Assembly (NCBI RefSeq): GCF_017831975.1
Contig: NZ_JAFDSS010000001.1
Location: forward strand, 496,001 to 560,000
Length of the DNA stretch: 64,000 nt
From: Microbacterium terrae
GTDB lineage: Bacteria; Actinomycetota; Actinomycetes; Actinomycetales; Microbacteriaceae
Direction: 5' to 3'
Position numbers and translations under genes: made by a program. Shown in pieces: positions 7,605 through 15,194 of the stretch (position 1 is its first letter; the number at the start of each line of letters is the position of its first letter). The notes beneath the pieces are model-generated. The model ran no database searches. It was not told where the DNA came from and saw only the letters and a list, made by a program, of their open reading frames with translations.

Positions 7605-8966
7605 ATGAGCGACTACGCCGTCGTCAACCCGGCTACCGGTGAGACCCTGGCCACGTACCCGACGATCACCGACGAGGCGCTGGAGGCCGCGATCGCGCAG
7701 GCCGACACCGCCTACCGCGCCTGGCGCGACACGTCGGTGGCCGAGCGCGCCGCGAAGATCCGGCGCGTCGCCGAGCTCCACCGCGAGCGCCGCGACGAGC
7801 TCGCGGCGATCATCGTGCGCGAGGTGGGCAAGACCCTCGCCGCGGCCGAGGGTGAGGTCGACTTCGCCGCCGACATCACCGAGTTCTACGCCGACAACGC
7901 CGAGAAGATCACGGCCGACCAGCCGCTCGAGATCCTCGCCGAGGGCACGGCGGTCATCCGCCGCTCGCCGCTCGGGGTGCTGCTCGGGATCATGCCGTGG
8001 AACTTCCCGTACTACCAGGTGGCGCGCTTCGCGGCCCCGAACATCGTCGTCGGCAACACGATCATCCTCAAGCACGCACCGCAGTGCCCCGAGTCTTCGG
8101 CTGCGATCGAGCAGATGTACCGCGATGCAGGGCTCGAGGGCGTGTACATCAACGTGTACGCCACCAACGATCAGGCGGCGACGATCATCGCCGACAAGCG
8201 CGTGCAGGGCGTCTCGGTGACGGGGTCCGAGCGCGCCGGCGCCGCAGTTGCCTCGCTCGCGGGCCAGAACCTCAAGAAGGTCGCCCTCGAGCTCGGCGGG
8301 TCCGACCCGTTCATCGTGCTGTCGACCGACGACCTCGACGGCACCGTCGCGGCGGCCGTCGAGGCGCGCATGGACAACAACGGCCAGTCCTGCAACGCGC
8401 CCAAGCGCTTCATCGTGGGGGAGGACCTCTACGACGCCTTCCTCGAGAAGTTCGCGGCGGCCATGGCAGAGCAGAAGCTCGGCGACCCGTTCGCCGAAGA
8501 CACCCTGCTCGGACCGCTCTCGTCGCTGGCCGCGGCCGAGCGACTGCAGGAGCAGGTCGACCGCGCGGTCTCGCAGGGCGCGACGCTCGTCATCGGCGGA
8601 GGCCGCGACGGCGCGTTCTACGAGCCCACGGTGCTCACCGGAGTCACCAGCGACATGGACGTCTACCGCGAAGAGCTCTTCGGCCCCGCGGGCGTCGTCT
8701 ACAAGGTGTCGGGCGAAGACGAGGCGGTCGCGGTCGCCAACGACACGTCGTACGGCCTCGGGTCGTACGTGTACACGACGGATGCCGCGCAGGCCGAGCG
8801 CGTCGCCGAGAAGATCGACGCGGGCATGGTCTACGTCAACCTCGTGCTCGCCGACTCGCCCGAGCTGCCGTTCGGCGGCGTGAAGCGCTCCGGCACCTCG
8901 CGCGAGATGGGCCTGCTCGCAGCCGACGAGTTCGTCAACAAGAAGCTGATCCGCGTCGCTCCGTGA
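7605..8966 (+). CDS. gabD: NAD(P)-dependent succinate-semialdehyde dehydrogenase family
   Basis: 453 residues, aldehyde dehydrogenase superfamily of the short Sad/GabD type. Catalytic residues are in place: N133 in MPWNFPY, E229 in LELGGSDPF and nucleophile C263 in NNGQSCNAPKRF. It has its own ribosome site (GGAGAGAG). The natural reaction in this context is succinate semialdehyde to succinate, completing GABA breakdown. The window has no separate 4-aminobutanal dehydrogenase, so this enzyme may also oxidise that aldehyde, or another gene elsewhere does (inference). Confidence 0.88.
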   Translation: MSDYAVVNPATGETLATYPTITDEALEAAIAQADTAYRAWRDTSVAERAAKIRRVAELHRERRDELAAIIVREVGKTLAAAEGEVDFAADITEFYADNAEKITADQPLEILAEGTAVIRRSPLGVLLGIMPWNFPYYQVARFAAPNIVVGNTIILKHAPQCPESSAAIEQMYRDAGLEGVYINVYATNDQAATIIADKRVQGVSVTGSERAGAAVASLAGQNLKKVALELGGSDPFIVLSTDDLDGTVAAAVEARMDNNGQSCNAPKRFIVGEDLYDAFLEKFAAAMAEQKLGDPFAEDTLLGPLSSLAAAERLQEQVDRAVSQGATLVIGGGRDGAFYEPTVLTGVTSDMDVYREELFGPAGVVYKVSGEDEAVAVANDTSYGLGSYVYTTDAAQAERVAEKIDAGMVYVNLVLADSPELPFGGVKRSGTSREMGLLAADEFVNKKLIRVAP

Positions 8967-8972
8967 CGCGGT

Positions 8973-9007
8973 CCGTCTCGTCGCGTCGAGCAGGCGCGGC
9001 GAGACGG
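8973..9007. terminator. Bidirectional hairpin between gabD and the TPR gene
   Basis: Arms CCGTCTCG-T-CGCG (8973-8985) and CGCG-G-CGAGACGG (8995-9007) pair around a short loop, located between the convergent stops of gabD and the next gene. No U-tract is present, as is common in high-GC actinobacteria. Confidence 0.55.
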
Positions 9008-9013
9008 AGCGTG

Positions 9014-9637
9014 TCAGTCGGTCTCGGCGGCCGCACGCGCCTCGGCGAGGGCCTCATCGGCCCACTGCACCTGCTGCGGTGTCCCCCAGCGCACGGCCGC
9101 GTCGCGAGCGGCCTCGAACGCGCTGATCGCCTCCTGCGGGCGCCCGGCGTCGAGGTGACCCCAGCCGGCGTTGCTGTGCAGCGAGACGCGCCAGCGCAGC
9201 GTGCGCGGGTCGTCGACGCCGTCGAGCGCGTCGAGGGCCTGCTGCGTCCATGTCTCGGCCTGGTCGGGCTCGGCGATCGCCAGCATGTGCAGGGCGTCGA
9301 CCTGCAGGAACACCAGACCGTCGACGGATGCCGCGTCCACCGCGGCGAGGAAGTACGACGCCGCCGTCTGCGGGGCGCCCGCCGAATTGCGCACGCGCCC
9401 GCGCTCGAGAGCGGCGCGGGCGGCGACCGCCGGCGTCGTCACCTCGACGGCGTCGAGCACCGCGTCGGCGTCGTCGAAGCGCCCCTGCAGGCCCCGGGCG
9501 CGCGCGACCTGCGTCAGGAGCTCGCTGCGCTGGTCGGCATCCGTCGCCGCGTCCGCCGCCGCCTGCAGACGGACCTCCGACGCCGCCGGGTCGGAGTAGT
9601 CCCACAGGTCGTCGAGGGTGCGCTGCGCGAGGGTCAC
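9014..9637 (-). CDS. Tetratricopeptide-like helical protein of unknown function
   Basis: 207 residues, mostly alanine-rich paired helices. Motifs such as QVARARGLQGRFDDADAVLDAV, AWTQQALDALDGVDDPRTL and NAGWGHLDAGRPQEAISAFEAARDAA have TPR-like spacing (W/L-G-Y/F-A-A pattern). No signal peptide or catalytic motif is seen. TPR folds usually mediate protein contacts. The start is a GTG at 9637 placed 6 bases after a TACGAT box on the minus strand (9644-9649), so the mRNA may be leaderless. No partner is suggested by its neighbours. Confidence 0.75.
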   Translation of the reverse strand: MTLAQRTLDDLWDYSDPAASEVRLQAAADAATDADQRSELLTQVARARGLQGRFDDADAVLDAVEVTTPAVAARAALERGRVRNSAGAPQTAASYFLAAVDAASVDGLVFLQVDALHMLAIAEPDQAETWTQQALDALDGVDDPRTLRWRVSLHSNAGWGHLDAGRPQEAISAFEAARDAAVRWGTPQQVQWADEALAEARAAAETD

Positions 9638-9643
9638 GTCGGC

Positions 9644-9649
9644 ATCGTA
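9644..9649 (-). promoter_or_regulatory. Leaderless -10 element of the TPR gene
   Basis: Reads TACGAT on the minus strand, 6 bases before the GTG at 9637, without a ribosome-binding site. Confidence 0.45.
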
Positions 9650-9684
9650 GCCCCGCCGCCGACGCGCCCGCGGGGCGGCCCCGG

Positions 9685-9714
9685 TTCGCGACCCCTCGGG
9701 GCATGCCGTATGCT
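9685..9714 (+). promoter_or_regulatory. Candidate promoter for tRNA-Trp and secE-nusG
   Basis: TTCGCG (9685-9690) and TATGCT (9709-9714) are 18 bases apart and lie about 110 bases before the tRNA. This is the best sigma70-like pair in the gap. Confidence 0.4.
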
Positions 9715-9825
9715 TGTAGATGCAGTAGAAGTCTGCATTCTTTCGCCGTGCCCGCCTGTCGGGTGGGTCTTCCTCTCAGGAGATCGTGGTGAGATGGTGC
9801 GGGCGACCCGGATCCGACGGATCTT

Positions 9826-9898
<73 letters not shown>

Positions 9899-9934
9899 CG
9901 CGTCAGCGTGAGCTGGCACATGGAAGGTAATCAG

Positions 9935-10216
9935 GTGGCATCGATGGTCCAGGACGAGCCTCAGGGCGAGATCGTCGCGGCGAACGGCAGTGCACCCCGC
10001 GAGAAGAAGCCCAACGTCTTCTCCCGGATCGCGCTGTTCGTCCGACAGGTCTTCGCGGAGCTTCGCAAGGTCGTCACCCCGACACGCCAGGAACTGCTGA
10101 AGTACACCGGCGTCGTGCTCGGGTTCGTCGTCGTGATGATGGCGATCGTCTACGGCCTCGACGTCCTGTTCGTGTGGGTCATGCAGTACGTGTTCGGGGC
10201 CCCCGGCGCCGCCTGA
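9935..10216 (+). CDS. secE: Preprotein translocase subunit SecE
   Basis: 93 residues, essential small subunit of the SecYEG channel in the cytoplasmic membrane. The hallmark cytoplasmic amphipathic segment FVRQVFAELRKVVTPTRQELLKYT (about 43-66) is followed by one membrane helix (VVLGFVVVMMAIVYGLDVLFVWVM). The GTG at 9935 is preferred because GGAAGG lies about 8 bases upstream; an ATG at 9920 sits directly on that site. It lies between tRNA-Trp and nusG as usual. Confidence 0.95.
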   Translation: MASMVQDEPQGEIVAANGSAPREKKPNVFSRIALFVRQVFAELRKVVTPTRQELLKYTGVVLGFVVVMMAIVYGLDVLFVWVMQYVFGAPGAA

Positions 10217-10280
10217 GCCCACTGAGCTCGGGACGCGGTCGGGCAGCGCCCGCCGCGGACGGAACGGAAGAGAACGCAAA

Positions 10281-11291
10281 GTGTCTGAAAGATATGTCGA
10301 CGACGCCGACTGGGCGACGGCAGCAGAGCAGAGCTCGGAAGACGATGAGGCCCAGGAGGGCAACATCCTCGCCGAGGAAGACGCCGCCAACACCGCGGCC
10401 GAGCACGTCGCCATCCACGTGGTGGACGACGAAGACGCTGACGGCGACGACGAAGACCTGGACGACATCGACGACCCGGAGGCTGACGCCATCGTGAACG
10501 ACGCTCTGAACCTCGACGAGACCGCAGAGTCCGAGGCGGCTGCCGAGGTGCTCAACGACTCGATCGCCGAAGAGGTGGAAGAGCTCGAGGCGCAGGCCGC
10601 ATCCGAGGTCACCCCCTACGACGGTCCCGACGTGAACGGCGACGAAGACGAGGCGCCGTCCGACGAGGACGAGGACCCGTACGAGGCGTTCCGCACCGAG
10701 CTGCGCCTCCTCCCGGGCAAGTGGTACGTCATCCACTCCTACGCCGGTTTCGAGCGCAAGGTGAAGGCCAACATCGAGCAGCGCAAGTCGACGCTCGAGG
10801 TCGAGGAGGACATCTACCAGATCGAGGTCCCCATGGAGGACGTCGTCGAGATCAAGAACGGTCAGCGCAAGATGGTCACGCGCGTCCGGATCCCCGGCTA
10901 CGTGCTCGTGCGCATGGAGCTCAACGAAGACACCTGGTCGGTCGTGCGCCACACCCCCGGCGTCACCGGCTTCGTGGGCAACGCCCACAACCCGACCCCC
11001 CTCCGTTTCGAGGAGGCCTTCAACATGCTGAAGAGCCTCGTCGAGATCAAGGAGGTCGCGCCGGCCAAGGGCGCCGCAGCCAAGGGCTCGGCGACGCAGG
11101 CCCGCAGCGTGGTCACCGAGGTCGACTTCGAGATCGGCGAGACGATCACCATCAAGGAAGGCTCGTTCGCCGGTCTCCCCGGTTCGATCAGCGAGATCAA
11201 GCCCGAGAGCGGCAAGCTCACCGTGCTCGTCTCCCTCTTCGAGCGCGAGACCCCCGTCGAGCTGTCGTTCGACCAGGTCACCAAGCAGTAA
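10281..11291 (+). CDS. nusG: Transcription termination/antitermination factor NusG
   Basis: 336 residues starting at GTG 10281. The first ~140 residues are a very acidic, low-complexity extension (runs of D and E, e.g. DDEDADGDDEDLDDIDDPE) typical of actinobacterial NusG. The NGN domain begins at LLPGKWYVIHSYAGFERKV (about 142), and the KOW domain covers about 283-336 (GSFAGLPGSISEIKPESGK). NusG links RNA polymerase to the leading ribosome or Rho. It is followed by rplK after 104 bases of structured leader. Confidence 0.97.
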   Translation: MSERYVDDADWATAAEQSSEDDEAQEGNILAEEDAANTAAEHVAIHVVDDEDADGDDEDLDDIDDPEADAIVNDALNLDETAESEAAAEVLNDSIAEEVEELEAQAASEVTPYDGPDVNGDEDEAPSDEDEDPYEAFRTELRLLPGKWYVIHSYAGFERKVKANIEQRKSTLEVEEDIYQIEVPMEDVVEIKNGQRKMVTRVRIPGYVLVRMELNEDTWSVVRHTPGVTGFVGNAHNPTPLRFEEAFNMLKSLVEIKEVAPAKGAAAKGSATQARSVVTEVDFEIGETITIKEGSFAGLPGSISEIKPESGKLTVLVSLFERETPVELSFDQVTKQ

Positions 11292-11299
11292 TCGCAGAC

Positions 11300-11374
11300 T
11301 TCCCGGGTTCCGCCCGGGGGAACCGCTGTCCGGAGATGCCGGACGTGCGGGAGAAGGGATGCCGCCAGGCATCC
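11300..11374 (+). promoter_or_regulatory. Structured rplK leader, candidate L1 autoregulation region
   Basis: Three consecutive hairpins: TTCCCGGG/CCCGGGGGAA (11300-11322), GTCCGG-agatg-CCGGAC (11328-11344) and GGATGCC-gcca-GGCATCC (11357-11374), ending 21 bases before the rplK start. In E. coli and others, L1 represses the L11-L1 operon by binding such a leader. Which hairpin, if any, is the L1 site here is inference. Confidence 0.4.
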
Positions 11375-11395
11375 GTTCGATGAAAGGAAGAAAGA

Positions 11396-11827
11396 ATGGC
11401 ACCGAAGAAGAAGGTGACCGGCCTGATCAAGCTTCAGATCAACGCCGGTGCAGCCAACCCGGCGCCGCCGATCGGCCCCGCGCTCGGTCAGCATGGCGTC
11501 AACATCATGGAGTTCTGCAAGGCGTACAACGCCGCGACCGAGTCGCAGCGCGGCAACGTCATCCCCGTGGAGATCACCGTCTACGAGGACCGCAGCTTCA
11601 CGTTCATCCTGAAGACTCCGCCGGCAGCTGAGCTCATCAAGAAGGCCGCCGGCGTGCCCAAGGGTTCGTCGACGCCGCACACGGTCAAGGTCGCCAAGCT
11701 CACCAAGGAGCAGGTGCGACAGATCGCCGAGACGAAGATGCCCGACCTGAACGCCAACGACATCGAGGCCGCCTCGCTGATCATCGCCGGCACCGCCCGT
11801 TCCATGGGCATCACGGTCGAGGACTGA
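11396..11827 (+). CDS. rplK: 50S ribosomal protein L11
   Basis: 143 residues, the normal L11 length. N-terminal [40 protein letters not shown] is the L11 signature region, including the proline-rich hinge, and the C-terminal rRNA-binding domain ends in SMGITVED. It binds 23S rRNA at the GTPase-associated centre. The start has AAAGGAAG upstream. rplA follows after 14 bases with its own ribosome site. Confidence 0.98.
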   Translation: MAPKKKVTGLIKLQINAGAANPAPPIGPALGQHGVNIMEFCKAYNAATESQRGNVIPVEITVYEDRSFTFILKTPPAAELIKKAAGVPKGSSTPHTVKVAKLTKEQVRQIAETKMPDLNANDIEAASLIIAGTARSMGITVED

Positions 11828-11841
11828 GGGGAACAACAACC

Positions 11842-12534
11842 ATGGCTACCAAGTCCAAGGCCTTCCAGGCCGCTGCCGCCAAGATCGAGGCGGACAAGTT
11901 CTACACTCCCACCGAGGCAGTGACCCTCGCCAAGGAGACCGGTTCGGCGAAGTTCGACTCGACCGTCGAGGTCGCGCTCAAGCTCTCGGTCGACCCGCGC
12001 AAGGCTGACCAGATGGTGCGCGGCACCGTCATCCTCCCGCACGGCACCGGCAAGACCGCCCGCGTCATCGTGTTCGCGACGGGTCCGGCCGCTGAGGCCG
12101 CGATCGCCGCGGGTGCTGACGAGGTCGGCGGCGCCGAGCTCATCGAGAAGGTGGCCGGCGGCTGGACCGCGTTCGACGCCGCCGTCTCGACCCCCGAGCT
12201 CATGGGCCAGGTCGGTCGCCTGGGCAAGGTGCTCGGCCCCCGTGGCCTCATGCCCAACCCGAAGACCGGCACCGTGACCCCCAACCCGGCCAAGGCCGTC
12301 GAGGAGATCAAGGGCGGCAAGATCGAGTTCCGCGTCGACAAGCACGCCAACGTGCACTTCGTCGTCGGCAAGGCCTCGTTCTCGGCCGAGCAGCTCGACG
12401 AGAACCTCCAGGCCGCGCTCGAGGAGATCGTGCGCCTGAAGCCCTCGAGCTCGAAGGGCCGCTACATCCAGAAGGGCGCTGTGTCGACCACGTTCGGCCC
12501 CGGCATCCCGCTGGACGTCAACGCCATCGTCTGA
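11842..12534 (+). CDS. rplA: 50S ribosomal protein L1
   Basis: 230 residues, full-length L1. Typical segments include [36 protein letters not shown] and the C-terminal [27 protein letters not shown]1 forms the mobile stalk at the E site and often represses its own operon. A strong terminator follows 15 bases after the stop codon. Confidence 0.98.
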   Translation: MATKSKAFQAAAAKIEADKFYTPTEAVTLAKETGSAKFDSTVEVALKLSVDPRKADQMVRGTVILPHGTGKTARVIVFATGPAAEAAIAAGADEVGGAELIEKVAGGWTAFDAAVSTPELMGQVGRLGKVLGPRGLMPNPKTGTVTPNPAKAVEEIKGGKIEFRVDKHANVHFVVGKASFSAEQLDENLQAALEEIVRLKPSSSKGRYIQKGAVSTTFGPGIPLDVNAIV

Positions 12535-12549
12535 GTCTTCAGCGACTGA

Positions 12550-12587
12550 ACGAACGGGGCTCCACCTTCGGGTGGGGTCCCGTTCGT
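12550..12587 (+). terminator. Rho-independent-type terminator after rplA
   Basis: A 17-bp stem (ACGAACGGGGCTCCACC pairing with its complement through two G-U pairs) closes a TTCG tetraloop, 15 bases after the rplA stop. The tail is CGTT rather than a clean U-run. It ends the secE-nusG-rplKA transcription block. Confidence 0.85.
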
Positions 12588-12646
12588 CGTTCCCGCATCG
12601 AGTCGGGCGGGCACGTCACGGGCGGCCGCGCGACGAGGCCGAGGAG

Positions 12647-12652
12647 TAGCGT
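12647..12652 (+). promoter_or_regulatory. Leaderless -10 element of the nitronate monooxygenase gene
   Basis: TAGCGT, then 7 bases, then ATG at 12660; no ribosome site. Confidence 0.5.
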
Positions 12653-12659
12653 CGGGGTC

Positions 12660-13706
12660 ATGGCCGGACCGCTCGAAGACCTGCTCGCAATCACCCACCC
12701 GATCGTGCTCGGGCCGTTCGGCGGGCTCTCGTCGGTCGAGCTCACCGCCACCGTCAGCGCGCTCGGCGGGCTCGGGTCGTATGGGCTGTACGGTTACGAC
12801 GCCGACCGCATCAGCGACACGATCGCAGCGCTCCACACGGCGACGCACCGCCCGTTCGCCGTGAACCTCTGGCTGCCGACCGGAGACGAGGTCGCACCGG
12901 GCGATCTCGACCTCGGCCCCGCACGCGACGCCATCGCACCACTGTTCGCGGAGCTGGGCCTCGCACCGCCCGCGCCGCCGACGGAGTTCCTGCCCGACAT
13001 CGAGGCGCAGCTCACGGCGGTCCTGGATGCCGCGCCGGCAGCACTGAGCGTCGTCTACGGAGCGCCGTCGCGGCTCATCGTGGATGCCGCCCACAACCGC
13101 GGAATCCGCGTCATCGGCACCGCCACGACCGTCGCCGAGGCGCTCGCGCTCGAAGCCGCCGGCGTCGACGTGATCGTGGCCAGCGGGGCGGAGGCCGCGG
13201 GCCACCGCGTGTCGTTCCTCGCGCCACCGGAGGACTCCCTCGTCGGAACCTTCGCCCTCGTGCCGCAGGTGGTCGACGCCGTCTCGGTGCCCGTCGTCGC
13301 CGCCGGCGGGATCGCCGATCGCCGGGGCGTCGCGGCAGCACTGGCGCTCGGCGCGGCCGGCGTGGTGGTCGGCACGGCGTTCCTCGGCACGCGGCAGTCC
13401 GCTGCGACCCCGGCCCACCGCGCGGCGATCGTCGCGTCGAGCGACACCGGCACCGTGCTCACGCGGGCGATGAGCGGGCGCCTGGCCCGTGGCATCCCGA
13501 ATCACGCGATGCGCACGATCGAGGCCTCCGGCGTGATCGCGCCGTTCCCCGCTCAGAACTGGCTCACCGGACTCTTCCGCGCCGAGGCCGGCCGCCGCGG
13601 CGAGGGGGACCTGGTGTCGCTGTGGGCAGGGCAGGCGGCGGCGCTGGCGACCAGCGACGACGCCGCCGAGGTGTTCGCCGACCTGGTGGCCGGTCTCCCC
13701 GGCTGA
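12660..13706 (+). CDS. Nitronate monooxygenase / 2-nitropropane dioxygenase-like FMN enzyme
   Basis: 348 residues with the TIM-barrel NPD fold. Visible motifs: GPFGGLSSVELTATVSALGGLGSYG at the N-terminus, IVASGAEAAGHRVSF (about 174-188, the GxEAxGH catalytic/FMN region) and VVAAGGIADRRGVAAALALGAAGVVVGTAF for FMN phosphate binding (about 211-240). Members oxidise toxic nitronates with FMN. The start is leaderless. It is the first of several unrelated single genes between the two ribosomal operons, with convergent acylphosphatase downstream. Confidence 0.85.
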   Translation: MAGPLEDLLAITHPIVLGPFGGLSSVELTATVSALGGLGSYGLYGYDADRISDTIAALHTATHRPFAVNLWLPTGDEVAPGDLDLGPARDAIAPLFAELGLAPPAPPTEFLPDIEAQLTAVLDAAPAALSVVYGAPSRLIVDAAHNRGIRVIGTATTVAEALALEAAGVDVIVASGAEAAGHRVSFLAPPEDSLVGTFALVPQVVDAVSVPVVAAGGIADRRGVAAALALGAAGVVVGTAFLGTRQSAATPAHRAAIVASSDTGTVLTRAMSGRLARGIPNHAMRTIEASGVIAPFPAQNWLTGLFRAEAGRRGEGDLVSLWAGQAAALATSDDAAEVFADLVAGLPG

Positions 13707-13715
13707 CCTCCCGGG

Positions 13716-13991
13716 TCACGCCGTCGGGAGAACCTCGAACGAGGACTGCTCCTGGAGTGGAGCATCCGTCACCGTCGCCGCGTCCACGCGCGACCCGGGC
13801 GGGCCCCCGGCCATCCACGCGAGCACCTCGTCGACCTCGGCGGCGCCGCCCTGAACCTCTGCCTCGACACTCCCGTCGTGCCGGTTGCGCACCCAGCCGC
13901 TCACTCCTGCTTCGCGCGCGATGATGCGCATCGTGTAGCGATAGCCGACGCCCTGGACGTCGCCGCGGACGATGACATGCACGCGCTTCAT
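13716..13991 (-). CDS. acyP: Acylphosphatase
   Basis: 91 residues, the classic small acylphosphatase that hydrolyses acyl phosphates such as acetyl- or carbamoyl-phosphate. Signature GDVQGVGYRYTMR contains catalytic R18, and GWVRNRHDGSVE contains catalytic N36. The ATG at 13991 is 6 bases after a CACGAT box read on the minus strand. It is convergent with the preceding gene and divergent from the DUF1801 gene. Confidence 0.95.
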   Translation of the reverse strand: MKRVHVIVRGDVQGVGYRYTMRIIAREAGVSGWVRNRHDGSVEAEVQGGAAEVDEVLAWMAGGPPGSRVDAATVTDAPLQEQSSFEVLPTA

Positions 13992-13997
13992 GTCTCC

Positions 13998-14003
13998 ATC
14001 GTG
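13998..14003 (-). promoter_or_regulatory. Leaderless -10 element of the acylphosphatase gene
   Basis: CACGAT on the minus strand, 6 bases before ATG 13991. GGAGA in the spacer is too close to act as a normal ribosome site. Confidence 0.35.
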
Positions 14004-14038
14004 CCGCGGTGGGGCTGCGCAGCGCGAGGGAGACCTGG

Positions 14039-14044
14039 CAGGAT
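14039..14044 (+). promoter_or_regulatory. Possible leaderless -10 element of the DUF1801 gene
   Basis: CAGGAT followed by 6 bases and ATG 14051; weak match at the first position. Confidence 0.3.
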
Positions 14045-14050
14045 GCCCGC

Positions 14051-14404
14051 ATGGGCACCGTCGACGACTACCTGCAGGGGCTGGATGCTGCCGACCGCGC
14101 CGCGATCGCGCGCGTGTACGAGATCGCACGCGAGGTGGTGCCCGAGGCCGAGCAGGGTCTCGGCTACGGCATGCCTGCTCTCGTGCACCGCGGAAAGCCG
14201 CTGATCTCGGTCAAGCGCACGCAGAAGCACATCGGCGTCTACCCGTTCAGCCCCGAAGCGGTGAGCGCCGTCGCGGATGCCGTCGGCCGGGTCCCTGCGA
14301 CGGGTCTCGACAAGGGCACGGTGCGCTTCCAGCCGGAGCATCCGCTGCCGGCCGACGTGGTGCGTGCGCTCGTCACCGCCCGCCGGAGCCAGATCGAAGG
14401 GTGA
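14051..14404 (+). CDS. DUF1801 family protein
   Basis: 117 residues. The order VDDYLQGLDAADRAAIARVYEIAREVVPEAEQGLGYGMPALVHRGKPLISVKRTQKHIGVYPFSPEAV matches the YdhG/DUF1801 fold, a small conserved cytoplasmic protein related to the iron-chaperone-like Fra family. The central Y-G-M-P-x-hydrophobic motif is intact. Function in actinobacteria is not established. It is divergent from acyP and convergent with the LysE gene. Confidence 0.82.
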   Translation: MGTVDDYLQGLDAADRAAIARVYEIAREVVPEAEQGLGYGMPALVHRGKPLISVKRTQKHIGVYPFSPEAVSAVADAVGRVPATGLDKGTVRFQPEHPLPADVVRALVTARRSQIEG

Positions 14405-14414
14405 CGCCGCGCGC

Positions 14415-15125
14415 TCAGTGCGGCAGCACGAGGCTGACGCCGAGCGCGATCATCACCACGGCGATCACCGCGTCGAGGATGCGCCACGAGCGCGGCGAGC
14501 CCAGCCAGCGGCCGAGCCACCGAGCTCCCAGCGCGAGCCCGAAGAACCACACGATGCTCGCGGTCACCGCGCCGATCGCGAACACCCAGCGCTCGTCGCC
14601 GTGCGTGTTCGCGACGGTTCCGAGCAGGAACACGGTGTCGAGGTACACGTGCGGGTTCAGCCAGGTGAGCGCGAGGCACGTCAGCACGAGCGTCGACACC
14701 CGCGAGCGCGACGCCGTGGCCAGAGCGGGTGCGGGGGGAGCGGAGGCGACGGATGCCGTCGGCGACGCAGCGGGGCCACTCGCCGCACGGGCACCCGGTG
14801 CACCCGCCGGGGCATCGGCGGCGACGGTCAGTGCGCCGGCCGCGGGGCGCCATGCCCGCCGGGCGGCGAGCAGCCCGTAGCCGACGAGGAACGCGGCGCC
14901 TGCCCAGCGCACCGCGTCGACCAGCCAGGGGACGGCGTGAAGGACCAACCCCACACCCGAGACGCCCAGCACGATGAGCACGGCGTCGGATGCCGCGCAG
15001 ATGGCGGCGACGAGGACGACGTGCTCGCGGCGGAGACCTTGGCGCAGCACGAAGAGGTTCTGCGCGCCGATCGCGACGATGAGCGAGAGGCCGAGGCCGA
15101 GGCCGGCGAAGAGGGACGGGAGCAC
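14415..15125 (-). CDS. lysE: LysE-type amino-acid exporter
   Basis: 236 residues with five to six membrane segments. The N-terminus FAGLGLGLSLIVAIGAQNLFVLRQGLRREHV is the LysE/ArgO signature, and LTWLNPHVYLDTVFLLGTVAN is the second conserved motif. An Ala/Pro/Ser-rich cytoplasmic loop (about residues 85-120) is longer than in the Corynebacterium protein. It exports L-lysine/L-arginine. The GTG start at 15125 is 7 bases after TAGCCT on the minus strand. It is divergent from its LysG-type activator with about 70 bases between starts. Confidence 0.9.
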   Translation of the reverse strand: MLPSLFAGLGLGLSLIVAIGAQNLFVLRQGLRREHVVLVAAICAASDAVLIVLGVSGVGLVLHAVPWLVDAVRWAGAAFLVGYGLLAARRAWRPAAGALTVAADAPAGAPGARAASGPAASPTASVASAPPAPALATASRSRVSTLVLTCLALTWLNPHVYLDTVFLLGTVANTHGDERWVFAIGAVTASIVWFFGLALGARWLGRWLGSPRSWRILDAVIAVVMIALGVSLVLPH

Positions 15126-15132
15126 GTCCTCG

Positions 15133-15138
15133 AGGCTA
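15133..15138 (-). promoter_or_regulatory. Leaderless -10 element of lysE
   Basis: TAGCCT on the minus strand, 7 bases before GTG 15125, inside the lysE/lysG divergent region. Confidence 0.5.
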
Positions 15139-15182
15139 GGGCGGTTCTCGTGATCAGCCCAGTTCACGATTCTGACGATGCG

Positions 15183-15188
15183 TAAGCT
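15183..15188 (+). promoter_or_regulatory. Leaderless -10 element of lysG
   Basis: TAAGCT, then 6 bases, then ATG 15195. The 56 bases between start codons and boxes must also hold the LysG operator. Confidence 0.5.
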
Positions 15189-15194
15189 GTGCTT

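Noticed and set aside
10281..10700. NusG N-terminal acidic stretch as a mis-called start or separate gene
   Set aside because: The frame is continuous with the NGN domain, and actinobacterial NusG proteins commonly have such an acidic extension.
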